This document shows positions 1 to 5,359 of a DNA stretch of 6,407 bases, one piece after another. The position numbers and the translations under genes are program-made. The stretch is from Roseicyclus sp041163945. Lineage in GTDB: Bacteria > Pseudomonadota > Alphaproteobacteria > Rhodobacterales > Rhodobacteraceae. The stretch lies in contig JBEAQJ010000123.1 in the NCBI GenBank assembly GCA_041163945.1, positions 1 to 6,407 of the forward strand, given 5' to 3'. The notes under the pieces were generated by a model, which saw only the letters and a program-made list of their open reading frames with translations, searched no databases and was not told the DNA's origin. How positions within the stretch are numbered: the first letter of the stretch is position 1; the number at the start of each line of letters is the position of its first letter.

Positions 1-1505
1 GCTTCGGCAATGTGGGCTTGTCCGATCGTGGCGTCGCCTTCCAGGTCGGCGATGGTGCGTGCCAGCCGCAAGATGCGGTGATAGCCGCGGGCGGTCAGCT
101 TGAGCCGGTCGGCGGCCCGGCCGAGGAAAGCCTTTCCATCGGCATCGGGCGTGGCGATCGCATCAAGCAGCGCGCCCTCGGCGTCGGCATTGACGCGGGC
201 CGCAACCCCAAGTTCGGCAAAACGGTCGGCCTGCCGTTGGCGGGCAGCCGCCACCCGCTTGGCGATATCGATGCTTTTTTCGCCCGTGGCGGGCCGGTCC
301 AGGTCGGCATAGGCCACCGGCGGCACCTCGAGACGCAGATCGAAACGGTCCATCAAGGGGCCGGAAATGCGGCCCATGTAGTCGCTGCCGCACAGCGGCG
401 CCCGGCCGCAGGCCTGCGCTGCATCGTAAAGCTGACCGCAGCGGCAGGGATTGGCCGCCGCAATCAGCAAGAAGCGGCAGGGATAGGACACATGGGCATT
501 GGCCCGCGCCACGATGACATCGCCCGTTTCGATCGGCTGGCGCAGCGTTTCCAGCACGGCGCGGGGATATTCCGGGAATTCGTCCAGAAACAGCACCCCG
601 TTGTGCGCCAGGCTGATCTCGCCGGGTTTCGCGCCGCGCCCGCCCCCCACGATGGCGGCCATGGATGCCGTGTGATGCGGCGCGCGGTAGGGGCGCGCGC
701 GGGATATGCCGCCATCGCTCAGCAACCCGGCGAGCGAATGGATCATCGATGTTTCCAGCGCTTCGGGGGCCGAGAGCGGCGGCAAAAGCCCCGGCAGGCG
801 CGCGGCCAGCATGGATTTGCCGGACCCCGGCGCACCGACCATCAGCACATGGTGCCGCCCAGCGGCCGCGATTTCCAGCGCGCGCTTGGCCCGTTCCTGT
901 CCCCGCACCTCGGACAGGCATTTCATCGCCGGTTGCGTCCGCACTTCGCCGGGGCGGGCGGGATCCAAGGGCGCGCGCTCGGTCAGATGGGCGATCAGCT
1001 CGGACAGGGTGCGGGCGGCAAAGACCGGGGTGGCGCCGACCCATGCGGCTTCGGCGCCGCATGCGGCCGGGCAATATAGAACGCGCCCCTCTGCGCCGGC
1101 GGCCAACGCGGTCGGCAGGGCGCCGATCACGGCCACCAATGCCCCGTCCAGCGACAATTCCCCCAGCGCCATGGCCGCATCCACCCGGTCACGCGGAATG
1201 ATGCCCAGCGCCGCCAGCAGGGCCAGCGCGATGGGCAGGTCGAAATGCGATCCTTCCTTGGGCAGATCGGCCGGCGACAGGTTCACCGTGATGCGCTTGG
1301 ACGGCAGCGCGATCGCCATCGACGACAGCGCGGTGCGCACCCTTTCGCGTGCCTCCGATACCGCTTTGTCGGGCAAGCCCACCACCGTGAAGGCCGGAAT
1401 GCCGGGCGTGACGGCGCATTGCACCTCGACCGGGCGCGCCTCGAGCCCCTCGAAGGCGACGGTCTGGATGCGGGCAAGGCTTTCGGGGCGCGGGGCGTCA
1501 AACAT
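1..1505 (-). CDS. comM: ComM/YifB-family Mg-chelatase-like AAA+ ATPase (C-terminus cut by window edge)
   Basis: I read 501 full codons with no internal stop. Residues 1-175 match the YifB N-terminal domain (QTVAFEGLEARPVEVQ; VVGLPDKAVSEARERVRTAL; ITVNLSPADLPKEGSHFDLPIAL). The AAA+ core follows: Walker A GAPGSGKS at 224-231, RAPHHT at 274-279, Walker B VLFLDEF at 304-310, then a cysteine group (C354, C356, C366, C372) and GRISGPLMDRFDL at 379-390. The C-terminal lid carries LTARGYHRILRLARTIADLEG near 470-490. The family is usually a little over 500 residues, so only a few are missing. An in-frame TAA lies four codons upstream of the ATG, which makes this the only sensible start, although no Shine-Dalgarno precedes it. 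In Haemophilus and Vibrio, ComM is a hexameric branch-migration helicase that extends recombination of incoming DNA during natural transformation. Its role in non-competent bacteria is unclear. It is divergent from rpoHII. Confidence 0.95.
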   Translation of the reverse strand, partial: MFDAPRPESLARIQTVAFEGLEARPVEVQCAVTPGIPAFTVVGLPDKAVSEARERVRTALSSMAIALPSKRITVNLSPADLPKEGSHFDLPIALALLAALGIIPRDRVDAAMALGELSLDGALVAVIGALPTALAAGAEGRVLYCPAACGAEAAWVGATPVFAARTLSELIAHLTERAPLDPARPGEVRTQPAMKCLSEVRGQERAKRALEIAAAGRHHVLMVGAPGSGKSMLAARLPGLLPPLSAPEALETSMIHSLAGLLSDGGISRARPYRAPHHTASMAAIVGGGRGAKPGEISLAHNGVLFLDEFPEYPRAVLETLRQPIETGDVIVARANAHVSYPCRFLLIAAANPCRCGQLYDAAQACGRAPLCGSDYMGRISGPLMDRFDLRLEVPPVAYADLDRPATGEKSIDIAKRVAAARQRQADRFAELGVAARVNADAEGALLDAIATPDADGKAFLGRAADRLKLTARGYHRILRLARTIADLEGDATIGQAHIAE

Positions 1506-1538
1506 GGTTAACGTTTACGCCGCAAGCGTTACCGAACC
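1506..1538. promoter_or_regulatory. Imperfect inverted repeat abutting the comM start codon
   Basis: GGTTAACG at 1506-1513 pairs with CGTT at 1527-1530 and AACC at 1535-1538, with ACCG (1531-1534) bulged out. TAACG (1509-1513) and CGTTA (1527-1531) also form a simple 5-bp dyad with a 13-nt spacer. It is the most AT-rich stretch of the intergenic region and lies directly upstream of the comM ATG on the minus strand. It could be an operator, part of the comM core promoter, or a weak RNA hairpin over the translation start. It is short enough to be chance. Function is inference only. Confidence 0.25.
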
Positions 1539-1550
1539 GTAAATACCCTG

Positions 1551-1570
1551 CCCGGCCCAGCCGGGCCGGG
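1551..1570. repeat. Perfect 8-bp GC hairpin in the divergent intergenic region
   Basis: CCCGGCCC (1551-1558) and GGGCCGGG (1563-1570) are perfect reverse complements around a 4-nt loop (AGCC). No T-run follows on either strand, so this is not a standard intrinsic terminator. It lies 46 nt upstream of comM and about 70 nt upstream of the proposed rpoHII promoter. A leader hairpin for comM, a protein-binding dyad or a chromosomal spacer element are all possible. Confidence 0.4.
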
Positions 1571-1638
1571 TCGCGAAAACGTGATGGGCGCAGGCCGCCG
1601 TTCCGGGTGCCAGGCTGCAAAATTTCCACTGCCAAAAG

Positions 1639-1666
1639 TGAACCAACCGGCTGCGGGCTGCGTAGA
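1639..1666 (+). promoter_or_regulatory. Candidate ECF-sigma (RpoE-like) promoter of rpoHII
   Basis: The -35-like TGAACC (1639-1644) is separated by 16 nt from CGTAGA (1661-1666). ECF promoters typically have an AAC/ATCC-containing -35 and a CGT-type -10. In Rhodobacter sphaeroides, rpoHII is known to be transcribed by RpoE from a promoter with a TGATCC-like -35 and a TAAGA-like -10, and this site is close to both. Transcription would start near 1673, leaving a leader of about 50 nt before the ATG at 1723. That leaves too little room for ordinary translation from the upstream ATG at 1690. This is motif matching by eye. Confidence 0.45.
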
Positions 1667-1722
1667 CCTTAACAGAACGTGACTTGCCGATGCGTGATCA
1701 ACAGGAACCGGGGGGGTCCCAG

Positions 1723-2604
1723 ATGGCACTGGACATGGGTGGAGATCAGAACCTGAGCCGTCGCGCCATGCGCGCCGAACTGCTGGATGCGGAAACGGAA
1801 TTGCGGCTGGCCTATGCATGGCGCGATCAGCGCGACGAAGAGGCGCTGCACCGCCTGGTCACCGCCTACATGCGCTTGGCCATTTCGATGGCGGCCAAGT
1901 TCAAGCGCTACGGCGCCCCGATGAACGATCTGATCCAAGAGGCGGGCCTGGGCCTGATGAAGGCCGCCGACAAGTTCGACCCAGATCGCGGCGTGCGGTT
2001 TTCGACCTATGCCGTGTGGTGGATCAAGGCGTCGATCCAGGATTATGTCATGCGCAACTGGTCCATGGTGCGCACCGGTTCGACATCGTCGCAGAAATCG
2101 CTGTTTTTCAACATGCGCCGCGTGCAGGCCCGCCTGGAGCGTGAGGCACAGGCCGCGGGCCAAAGCCTTGACAAGCATCAGCTGCGCCAGATGATCGCCA
2201 CCGAAGTGGGCGTGCCCCTTCATGATGTCGAGATGATGGAGGGCCGTCTGGCCGGGTCCGACTACTCGCTGAACGCCACCCAGTCGGTTGACGAGGACGG
2301 GCGCGAATGGATCGAGGCGCTGGAAGACGACAGCGCGCAGGCCGCCGAGATCGTCGAGACCACCCATGACACGCAGCAATTGCGCAATTGGCTGATCGCC
2401 GCGATGCAGGCCTTGAACGAACGCGAGCGTTTCATCGTGCGCGAACGCAAGCTGCGCGAAGAACCCCGTACGCTGGAAAGCCTTGGCGAAGAGCTGGGCC
2501 TGAGCAAGGAACGCGTGCGCCAGCTGGAAGCGGCTGCCTTTGCCAAGATGCGCAAGACGCTCGAAGCGCAATCGAAGGAGGTCCGGTCATTTTTCGCCGC
2601 ATAA
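1723..2604 (+). CDS. rpoH2: RNA polymerase sigma-32-type factor RpoHII (heat-shock/oxidative stress)
   Basis: This 293-residue sigma-70 family protein redirects RNA polymerase to stress promoters. Region 2 runs from about residue 40 to 120: AYMRLAISMAAKFKRYG, NDLIQEAGLGLMKAADKFDP, and the -10-reading STYAVWWIKASIQDYVMRNWS. The RpoH-box signature QKSLFFNMR at 124-132 places it in the sigma-32 group. Region 4.2, with the -35-reading helix-turn-helix, is at 249-277 (RTLESLGEELGLSKERVRQL). The sequence resembles the second RpoH of Rhodobacterales, which controls the singlet-oxygen/photooxidative response, rather than heat-shock RpoHI. I chose ATG 1723 because it gives the MALD...LSRRAM N-terminus I associate with RpoHII and has a G-rich stretch (1710-1716) just upstream. 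In-frame ATG 1690 and TTG 1684 lack a Shine-Dalgarno. It is divergent from comM and overlaps the next small ORF. Confidence 0.93.
   Translation: MALDMGGDQNLSRRAMRAELLDAETELRLAYAWRDQRDEEALHRLVTAYMRLAISMAAKFKRYGAPMNDLIQEAGLGLMKAADKFDPDRGVRFSTYAVWWIKASIQDYVMRNWSMVRTGSTSSQKSLFFNMRRVQARLEREAQAAGQSLDKHQLRQMIATEVGVPLHDVEMMEGRLAGSDYSLNATQSVDEDGREWIEALEDDSAQAAEIVETTHDTQQLRNWLIAAMQALNERERFIVRERKLREEPRTLESLGEELGLSKERVRQLEAAAFAKMRKTLEAQSKEVRSFFAA
2575..2582 (+). promoter_or_regulatory. Perfect Shine-Dalgarno inside the 3' end of rpoHII
   Basis: AAGGAGGT is an uninterrupted match to the anti-Shine-Dalgarno. It falls within rpoHII codons for Ser-Lys-Glu-Val near the C-terminus. The nearest ATG downstream (2611) is 28 nt away, too far. 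With the usual 7-nt spacing after GGAGG, the codon in place is ATT at 2589, which begins an open frame for a hydrophobic 46-residue peptide. The strength and placement suggest translational coupling of that small ORF to rpoHII. Confidence 0.55.
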
Positions 2605-2729
2605 TCCTTCATGCGCCGCTGGCGCTTCTGGCGGGGCTGTTCATCTTGTCGATCACCATCGCCGCACCCGGTGGCCAATCGGGCGTGCCCGGGTCCGCCC
2701 CGACACAGACGATTGCCTTCCTGCGTTGA
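2589..2729 (+). CDS. Probable small secreted or single-pass membrane protein, ATT start, unknown function
   Basis: I do not recognise this gene. The frame encodes 46 residues. It begins with a basic stretch (FRRIILH, residues 2-8), then a hydrophobic segment APLALLAGLFILSITIAA (9-26), then a short polar tail rich in Gly, Pro and Ser ending TIAFLR. This is the shape of a signal peptide with a small mature part, or of one membrane helix. The frame has no ATG, GTG or TTG near the Shine-Dalgarno at 2575-2582. The only well-placed candidate is ATT at 2589, with a 7-nt spacer; ATT is a rare but real bacterial start (as in infC). About three-quarters of codons end in G or C, more than in the competing frame, which supports coding. 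It overlaps the last 16 nt of rpoHII. A later TTG at 2646 would destroy the hydrophobic segment. Both its reality and its start are uncertain. Confidence 0.5.
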   Translation: MFRRIILHAPLALLAGLFILSITIAAPGGQSGVPGSAPTQTIAFLR

Positions 2730-2741
2730 TCCCCGCTTGGG

Positions 2742-2770
2742 GCGCCCGGCCGCGCTTGTGGTGCGGGCGC
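2742..2770 (+). repeat. GC hairpin whose loop carries the tandem GTG start candidates of chaN
   Basis: GCGCCCG (2742-2748) and CGGGCGC (2764-2770) form a perfect 7-bp stem around a 15-nt loop. The loop holds the adjacent GTG codons at 2758 and 2761 proposed as the chaN start. TTTT follows directly (2771-2774), so the element also looks like a weak intrinsic terminator between the small ORF and chaN. It may tune chaN translation or readthrough, or it may be chance in GC-rich DNA. Confidence 0.3.
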
Positions 2771-3564
2771 TTTTGCTGTGGTTTTGCGTCTGCGCATCGT
2801 CGGCCTGGGCGCAGGGCGCGGGGCTGACCCAGATCGTTGGTGCCGCCCAGCGGGCCCACATCGTGATCCTGGGTGAGGTGCATGACAATCCCGGTCACCA
2901 CAGGCGTCAAGCCGATGTCTTGGGCCAGTTGGCGCCATCGGCCCTGGTGTTCGAAATGATCTCGGCCGAGGATGCCGCGCGCATCACCCCCGATCTGGCC
3001 CGCGATCCGGCCGCCTTGGGGCAGGTTCTGGATTGGTCCAATTCCGGCTGGCCCGATTTTGCCCTTTATGCCCCGCTGTTCGCTTTGGGTGCCGATGTGC
3101 CGATCTATGGCGCGCATCTGGATCGTGACGCGGTACGTGCCGCCTTTGGCCAAGGTGCGGCCGCCGCCTTTGGGCCGGGGGCCGCGCAGTTTGGGCTGGA
3201 TGTCGCCTTGCCCGACGACGCGCAGACCGCCCGTGAGGCCGAACAACAAGCCGCGCATTGCGATGCATTGCCCGAAACGATCCTGCCCGCTTTTGTCGAG
3301 GCGCAGCGCCTGCGCGATGCAGCCTTGGCAGCGGCCGCGCTGGCGGCCTGGCGTGCCCATGGCGGCCCGGTGGCGGTGATCACCGGCAATGGCCATGCCC
3401 GCCGCGACTGGGGTGTGCCGGCGCTGCTGCGGATCGCGGCGCCGGACGCAATGGTGTTCGCCTTGGGCCAGTTCGAAGCCCCGCCCGCGGGCGATGTGCC
3501 CTTTGATCTTTGGGCCTTGTCGGATCCGGTCGACCGCCCCGATCCCTGCGCCGCCTTTCGCTGA
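2758..3564 (+). CDS. ChaN-like (DUF399) secreted haem-binding-type protein
   Basis: The frame gives about 268 residues. A Sec signal peptide opens the protein (VVRALLLWFCVCASSAWA, cleavage probably before Q19), so it should act in the periplasm or at the outer membrane. The conserved N-terminal motif IVILGEVHDNPGHH spans 35-48, with LVFEM shortly after. The second family motif, GNGHARRDWGVP, is at 210-221. Both are hallmarks of the ChaN/Cofac_haem_bdg (Tiki-like) family. Campylobacter ChaN binds haem as an outer-membrane lipoprotein, but others have no proven substrate. I see no clear lipobox. The start is uncertain: tandem GTGs at 2758/2761 give a compact signal peptide, TTG 2737 would add seven residues, and none has a good Shine-Dalgarno. 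The ATG at 2611 is in frame but adds an implausible Arg/Pro-rich leader that overlaps the small ORF. It lies 28 nt after that ORF, probably in the rpoHII transcript. Confidence 0.82.
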   Translation: MVRALLLWFCVCASSAWAQGAGLTQIVGAAQRAHIVILGEVHDNPGHHRRQADVLGQLAPSALVFEMISAEDAARITPDLARDPAALGQVLDWSNSGWPDFALYAPLFALGADVPIYGAHLDRDAVRAAFGQGAAAAFGPGAAQFGLDVALPDDAQTAREAEQQAAHCDALPETILPAFVEAQRLRDAALAAAALAAWRAHGGPVAVITGNGHARRDWGVPALLRIAAPDAMVFALGQFEAPPAGDVPFDLWALSDPVDRPDPCAAFR

Positions 3565-3591
3565 GCCGCGCGCCCCGGGCCGAGATTGGCA

Positions 3592-3620
3592 TTGCCCTTG
3601 ACCGGGCAGGCCCCTAACCT
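3592..3620 (+). promoter_or_regulatory. Weak candidate sigma-70 promoter for coaBC-dut-moeB
   Basis: TTGCCC (3592-3597) and TAACCT (3615-3620) are 17 nt apart in the 84-nt gap between chaN and coaBC, the only sizeable gap upstream of this gene group. The better -35 match TTGACC (3598-3603) has no good -10 at normal spacing. A short inverted repeat, TGCCC/GGGCA (3593-3597/3604-3608), overlaps the site. The position is right but the motif match is poor. Confidence 0.28.
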
Positions 3621-3648
3621 TTGGCGCGGTCACAAAAGGCGGCGCATC

Positions 3649-4845
3649 ATGCTGGCGGACAAGCGGATTCTTCTGATCATCGGGGGCGGCATCGCGGCCT
3701 ACAAGGCGCTGGAGCTGATCCGGCGGCTGCGCGAACACGGCGCGCAGGTGACGCCGGTGCTGACGCGTGCGGGCGAGGAATTCGTGACGCCGCTGTCGGT
3801 ATCGGCTTTGGCGGCGCAAAAGGTCTATCGTGATCTTTTCGATCTGACCGATGAGGCCGAAATGGGCCATATCGAGCTGAGCCGTTCGGCGGATCTGATC
3901 GTTGTGGCCCCGGCCACGGCCGATCTGATGGCCAAGATGGCCGCGGGGCTGGCCGGGGATCTGGCCACGACGCTGCTGCTGGCGACGGACAAGCCCGTGC
4001 TGATCGCGCCCGCGATGAACCTGCGGATGTGGGATCACCCGGCCACGCAGCGCAATCTTGCGCAGCTGATCGGCGATGGGGTTCGCGTGGTCGGTCCGGC
4101 CGAAGGGCCGATGGCCTGCGGCGAATTCGGCCCCGGTCGCATGGCCGAGGTGCCCGACATCCTCGAAGCGATCGACGCGGCGCTGGGGGGCGGGCCGCTG
4201 AAGGGGCGGCATGTTCTGGTCACCTCGGGCCCGACGCATGAACCGATCGACCCGGTGCGCTACATTGCCAACCGATCCTCGGGCGCGCAGGGTGCGGCGC
4301 TGGCCGCAGCGCTGCGCGATCTGGGCGCGCGGGTCAGTTTCGTCACCGGGCCGGCCAGCGTGCCGCCGCCCCAGGGGGTGACGGTGCTGGCCGTTGAAAC
4401 CGCGCAGCAGATGGCCGATGCCGTCGCTGCGGCCTTGCCGGCCGATGCAGCGGTGTTTGCCGCCGCCGTGGCCGATTGGCGGGTCGCCAATGCGGCCGCG
4501 CAGAAGATGAAGAAAAAAGACGGCGGCGCCCCCCCGGCGCTGGCTTTCGCGGAAAACCCCGACATTCTGGCCGGCGTGGCGCACATGGGGGCAGGCCGGC
4601 CGCGGCTGGTGGTGGGCTTTGCCGCCGAGACCGAGGACCTGGTGGCCCATGCCACGGCCAAGCGTGCGCGCAAGGGATGTGACTGGATCGTGGCCAACGA
4701 TGTGTCGCCCGCCACCGGGATCATGGGGGGGGGCGAGAACGCCATTACCCTGATCACCGAGGCCGGCGCGGAAAGCTGGCCGCGCCTGACCAAGGCCGAG
4801 GTGGCCCGGCGGCTGGCCCTGCGCATCGCCCAGGCGCTGGGCTGA
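3649..4845 (+). CDS. coaBC: Bifunctional phosphopantothenoylcysteine decarboxylase / phosphopantothenate-cysteine ligase
   Basis: CoaBC carries out two cytosolic steps of coenzyme A synthesis. The C-terminal CoaB half joins cysteine to 4'-phosphopantothenate using CTP. The N-terminal CoaC half, an FMN enzyme, decarboxylates the product to 4'-phosphopantetheine. CoaC features are GGGIAAYKALELIRRL (12-27), the catalytic-type His74 in MGHIELSR, PAMN at 121-124, and the flap MACGEFGPGRM around Cys157. CoaB begins near residue 186 with GRHVLVTSGPTHEPIDPVRYIANRSSG and continues through AAVADWRV (272-279), the lysine cluster KMKKK (286-290) and NPDIL (303-307). The 398-residue length is normal. ATG 3649 has AAAAGG upstream and places the Rossmann start correctly. 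The frame could extend to ATG 3586, but the added residues are not family-like. The usual Lys of SSGKxG is Ala here (SSGAQG). A 9-G run at 4725-4733 is notable. Confidence 0.96.
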   Translation: MLADKRILLIIGGGIAAYKALELIRRLREHGAQVTPVLTRAGEEFVTPLSVSALAAQKVYRDLFDLTDEAEMGHIELSRSADLIVVAPATADLMAKMAAGLAGDLATTLLLATDKPVLIAPAMNLRMWDHPATQRNLAQLIGDGVRVVGPAEGPMACGEFGPGRMAEVPDILEAIDAALGGGPLKGRHVLVTSGPTHEPIDPVRYIANRSSGAQGAALAAALRDLGARVSFVTGPASVPPPQGVTVLAVETAQQMADAVAAALPADAAVFAAAVADWRVANAAAQKMKKKDGGAPPALAFAENPDILAGVAHMGAGRPRLVVGFAAETEDLVAHATAKRARKGCDWIVANDVSPATGIMGGGENAITLITEAGAESWPRLTKAEVARRLALRIAQALG

Positions 4846-4850
4846 GCCCG

Positions 4851-4895
4851 ATGGCGTGCCTGGGCATGTTCGGACAGATGAAGGGGGCGCCATGA
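4851..4895 (+). other. 14-codon upstream ORF whose stop overlaps the dut start
   Basis: ATG 4851 opens a frame for MACLGMFGQMKGAP, ending at TGA 4893-4895. That TGA overlaps the dut ATG (4892-4894) as ATGA. It starts 5 nt after the coaBC stop, so ribosomes finishing coaBC could reinitiate here and be delivered to dut. No strong Shine-Dalgarno precedes it, and a 45-nt frame can arise by chance. It is a possible coupling device, not a supported protein. Confidence 0.2.
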
Positions 4896-5359
4896 CTGTC
4901 GTGGTCGAGGTCACGCGCGAGGATTGGGCCGATCCCGAGGTCGGATTGCCCGAATACGCCACGGCGGGGGCGGCGGGGGCGGATCTGCGCGCCAATCTGG
5001 CCCCGGCCGATCGTGCGGCGGGGCTTTTGTTGATGCCGGGTGCGCGCGTCTTGGTGCCAACCGGGCTGCGGGTGGCGATCCCCGCGGGATACGAGATGCA
5101 GATCCGCCCGCGGTCCGGGCTGGCGCTGAAGCATGGCGTGGGTTTGCCCAACAGCCCCGGCACGATCGACAGTGACTATCGCGGGCCCCTGGGGGTGATC
5201 TTGGTCAATTTCGGGCAAGATCCTTTTCGCATCGATCATGGTGCGCGGATCGCGCAGGCGGTGATTGCCCCTGTGGTGACCGCGCGTTTCCTGGCGGTCG
5301 CGGGGCTGGATGTGACGGCGCGGGGATCGGGTGGTTTTGGCTCGACCGGGGTGGGGTGA
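4892..5359 (+). CDS. dut: dUTP pyrophosphatase (dUTPase)
   Basis: Dut hydrolyses dUTP to dUMP and pyrophosphate, keeping uracil out of DNA and supplying the precursor of dTMP; family members are cytosolic homotrimers. All five trimeric-dUTPase motifs are present in the 155 residues: AGAAGADLRA (motif 1, about 25-34), RPRSGLALKHG (motif 2, 72-82), GTIDSDYRGPLGVILVN (motif 3, 90-106, with likely catalytic Asp93 and base-stacking Tyr96), DHGARIAQAVIAPV (motif 4, 115-128) and the flexible tail RGSGGFGSTG (motif 5, 144-153). Length is typical. ATG 4892 follows AAGGGGG at 4881-4887. An in-frame GTG at 4856 would add an atypical leader. It follows coaBC by 46 nt, an order common in bacteria, and its stop overlaps the next start. 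Confidence 0.97.
   Translation: MTVVVEVTREDWADPEVGLPEYATAGAAGADLRANLAPADRAAGLLLMPGARVLVPTGLRVAIPAGYEMQIRPRSGLALKHGVGLPNSPGTIDSDYRGPLGVILVNFGQDPFRIDHGARIAQAVIAPVVTARFLAVAGLDVTARGSGGFGSTGVG

Noticed and set aside
12..1079. A 355-codon plus-strand frame opposite comM
   Set aside because: It is antisense to the comM frame, which has intact Walker motifs and family motifs throughout. The composition is that of a GC-rich mirror frame.
1669..2571. A 300-codon minus-strand frame opposite rpoHII
   Set aside because: It is His/Gln/Arg-rich, matches no family I know, and mirrors a clear sigma factor.
2611..2757. N-terminal extension of chaN from ATG 2611
   Set aside because: The added 49 residues are Arg/Pro/Ser-rich, push the signal peptide into the interior, lack a Shine-Dalgarno at proper distance and overlap the better-supported small ORF.
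3565..3648. Intrinsic terminator after chaN
   Set aside because: I found no convincing stem followed by a T-run in this gap; only a 5-bp dyad that overlaps the weak promoter candidate.
4510..4524. Possible -1 frameshift site at the A6 run in coaBC
   Set aside because: The A-run is not in X XXY YYZ register with the coaBC codons, and the frame continues intact through all downstream CoaB motifs.
2653..5163. An 836-codon open frame on the minus strand across chaN, coaBC and dut
   Set aside because: It lies antisense to three well-supported genes, reads as Arg/Gly/His/Gln-rich low-complexity protein with no domain I recognise, and is expected where third-position GC bias suppresses stops on the opposite strand.
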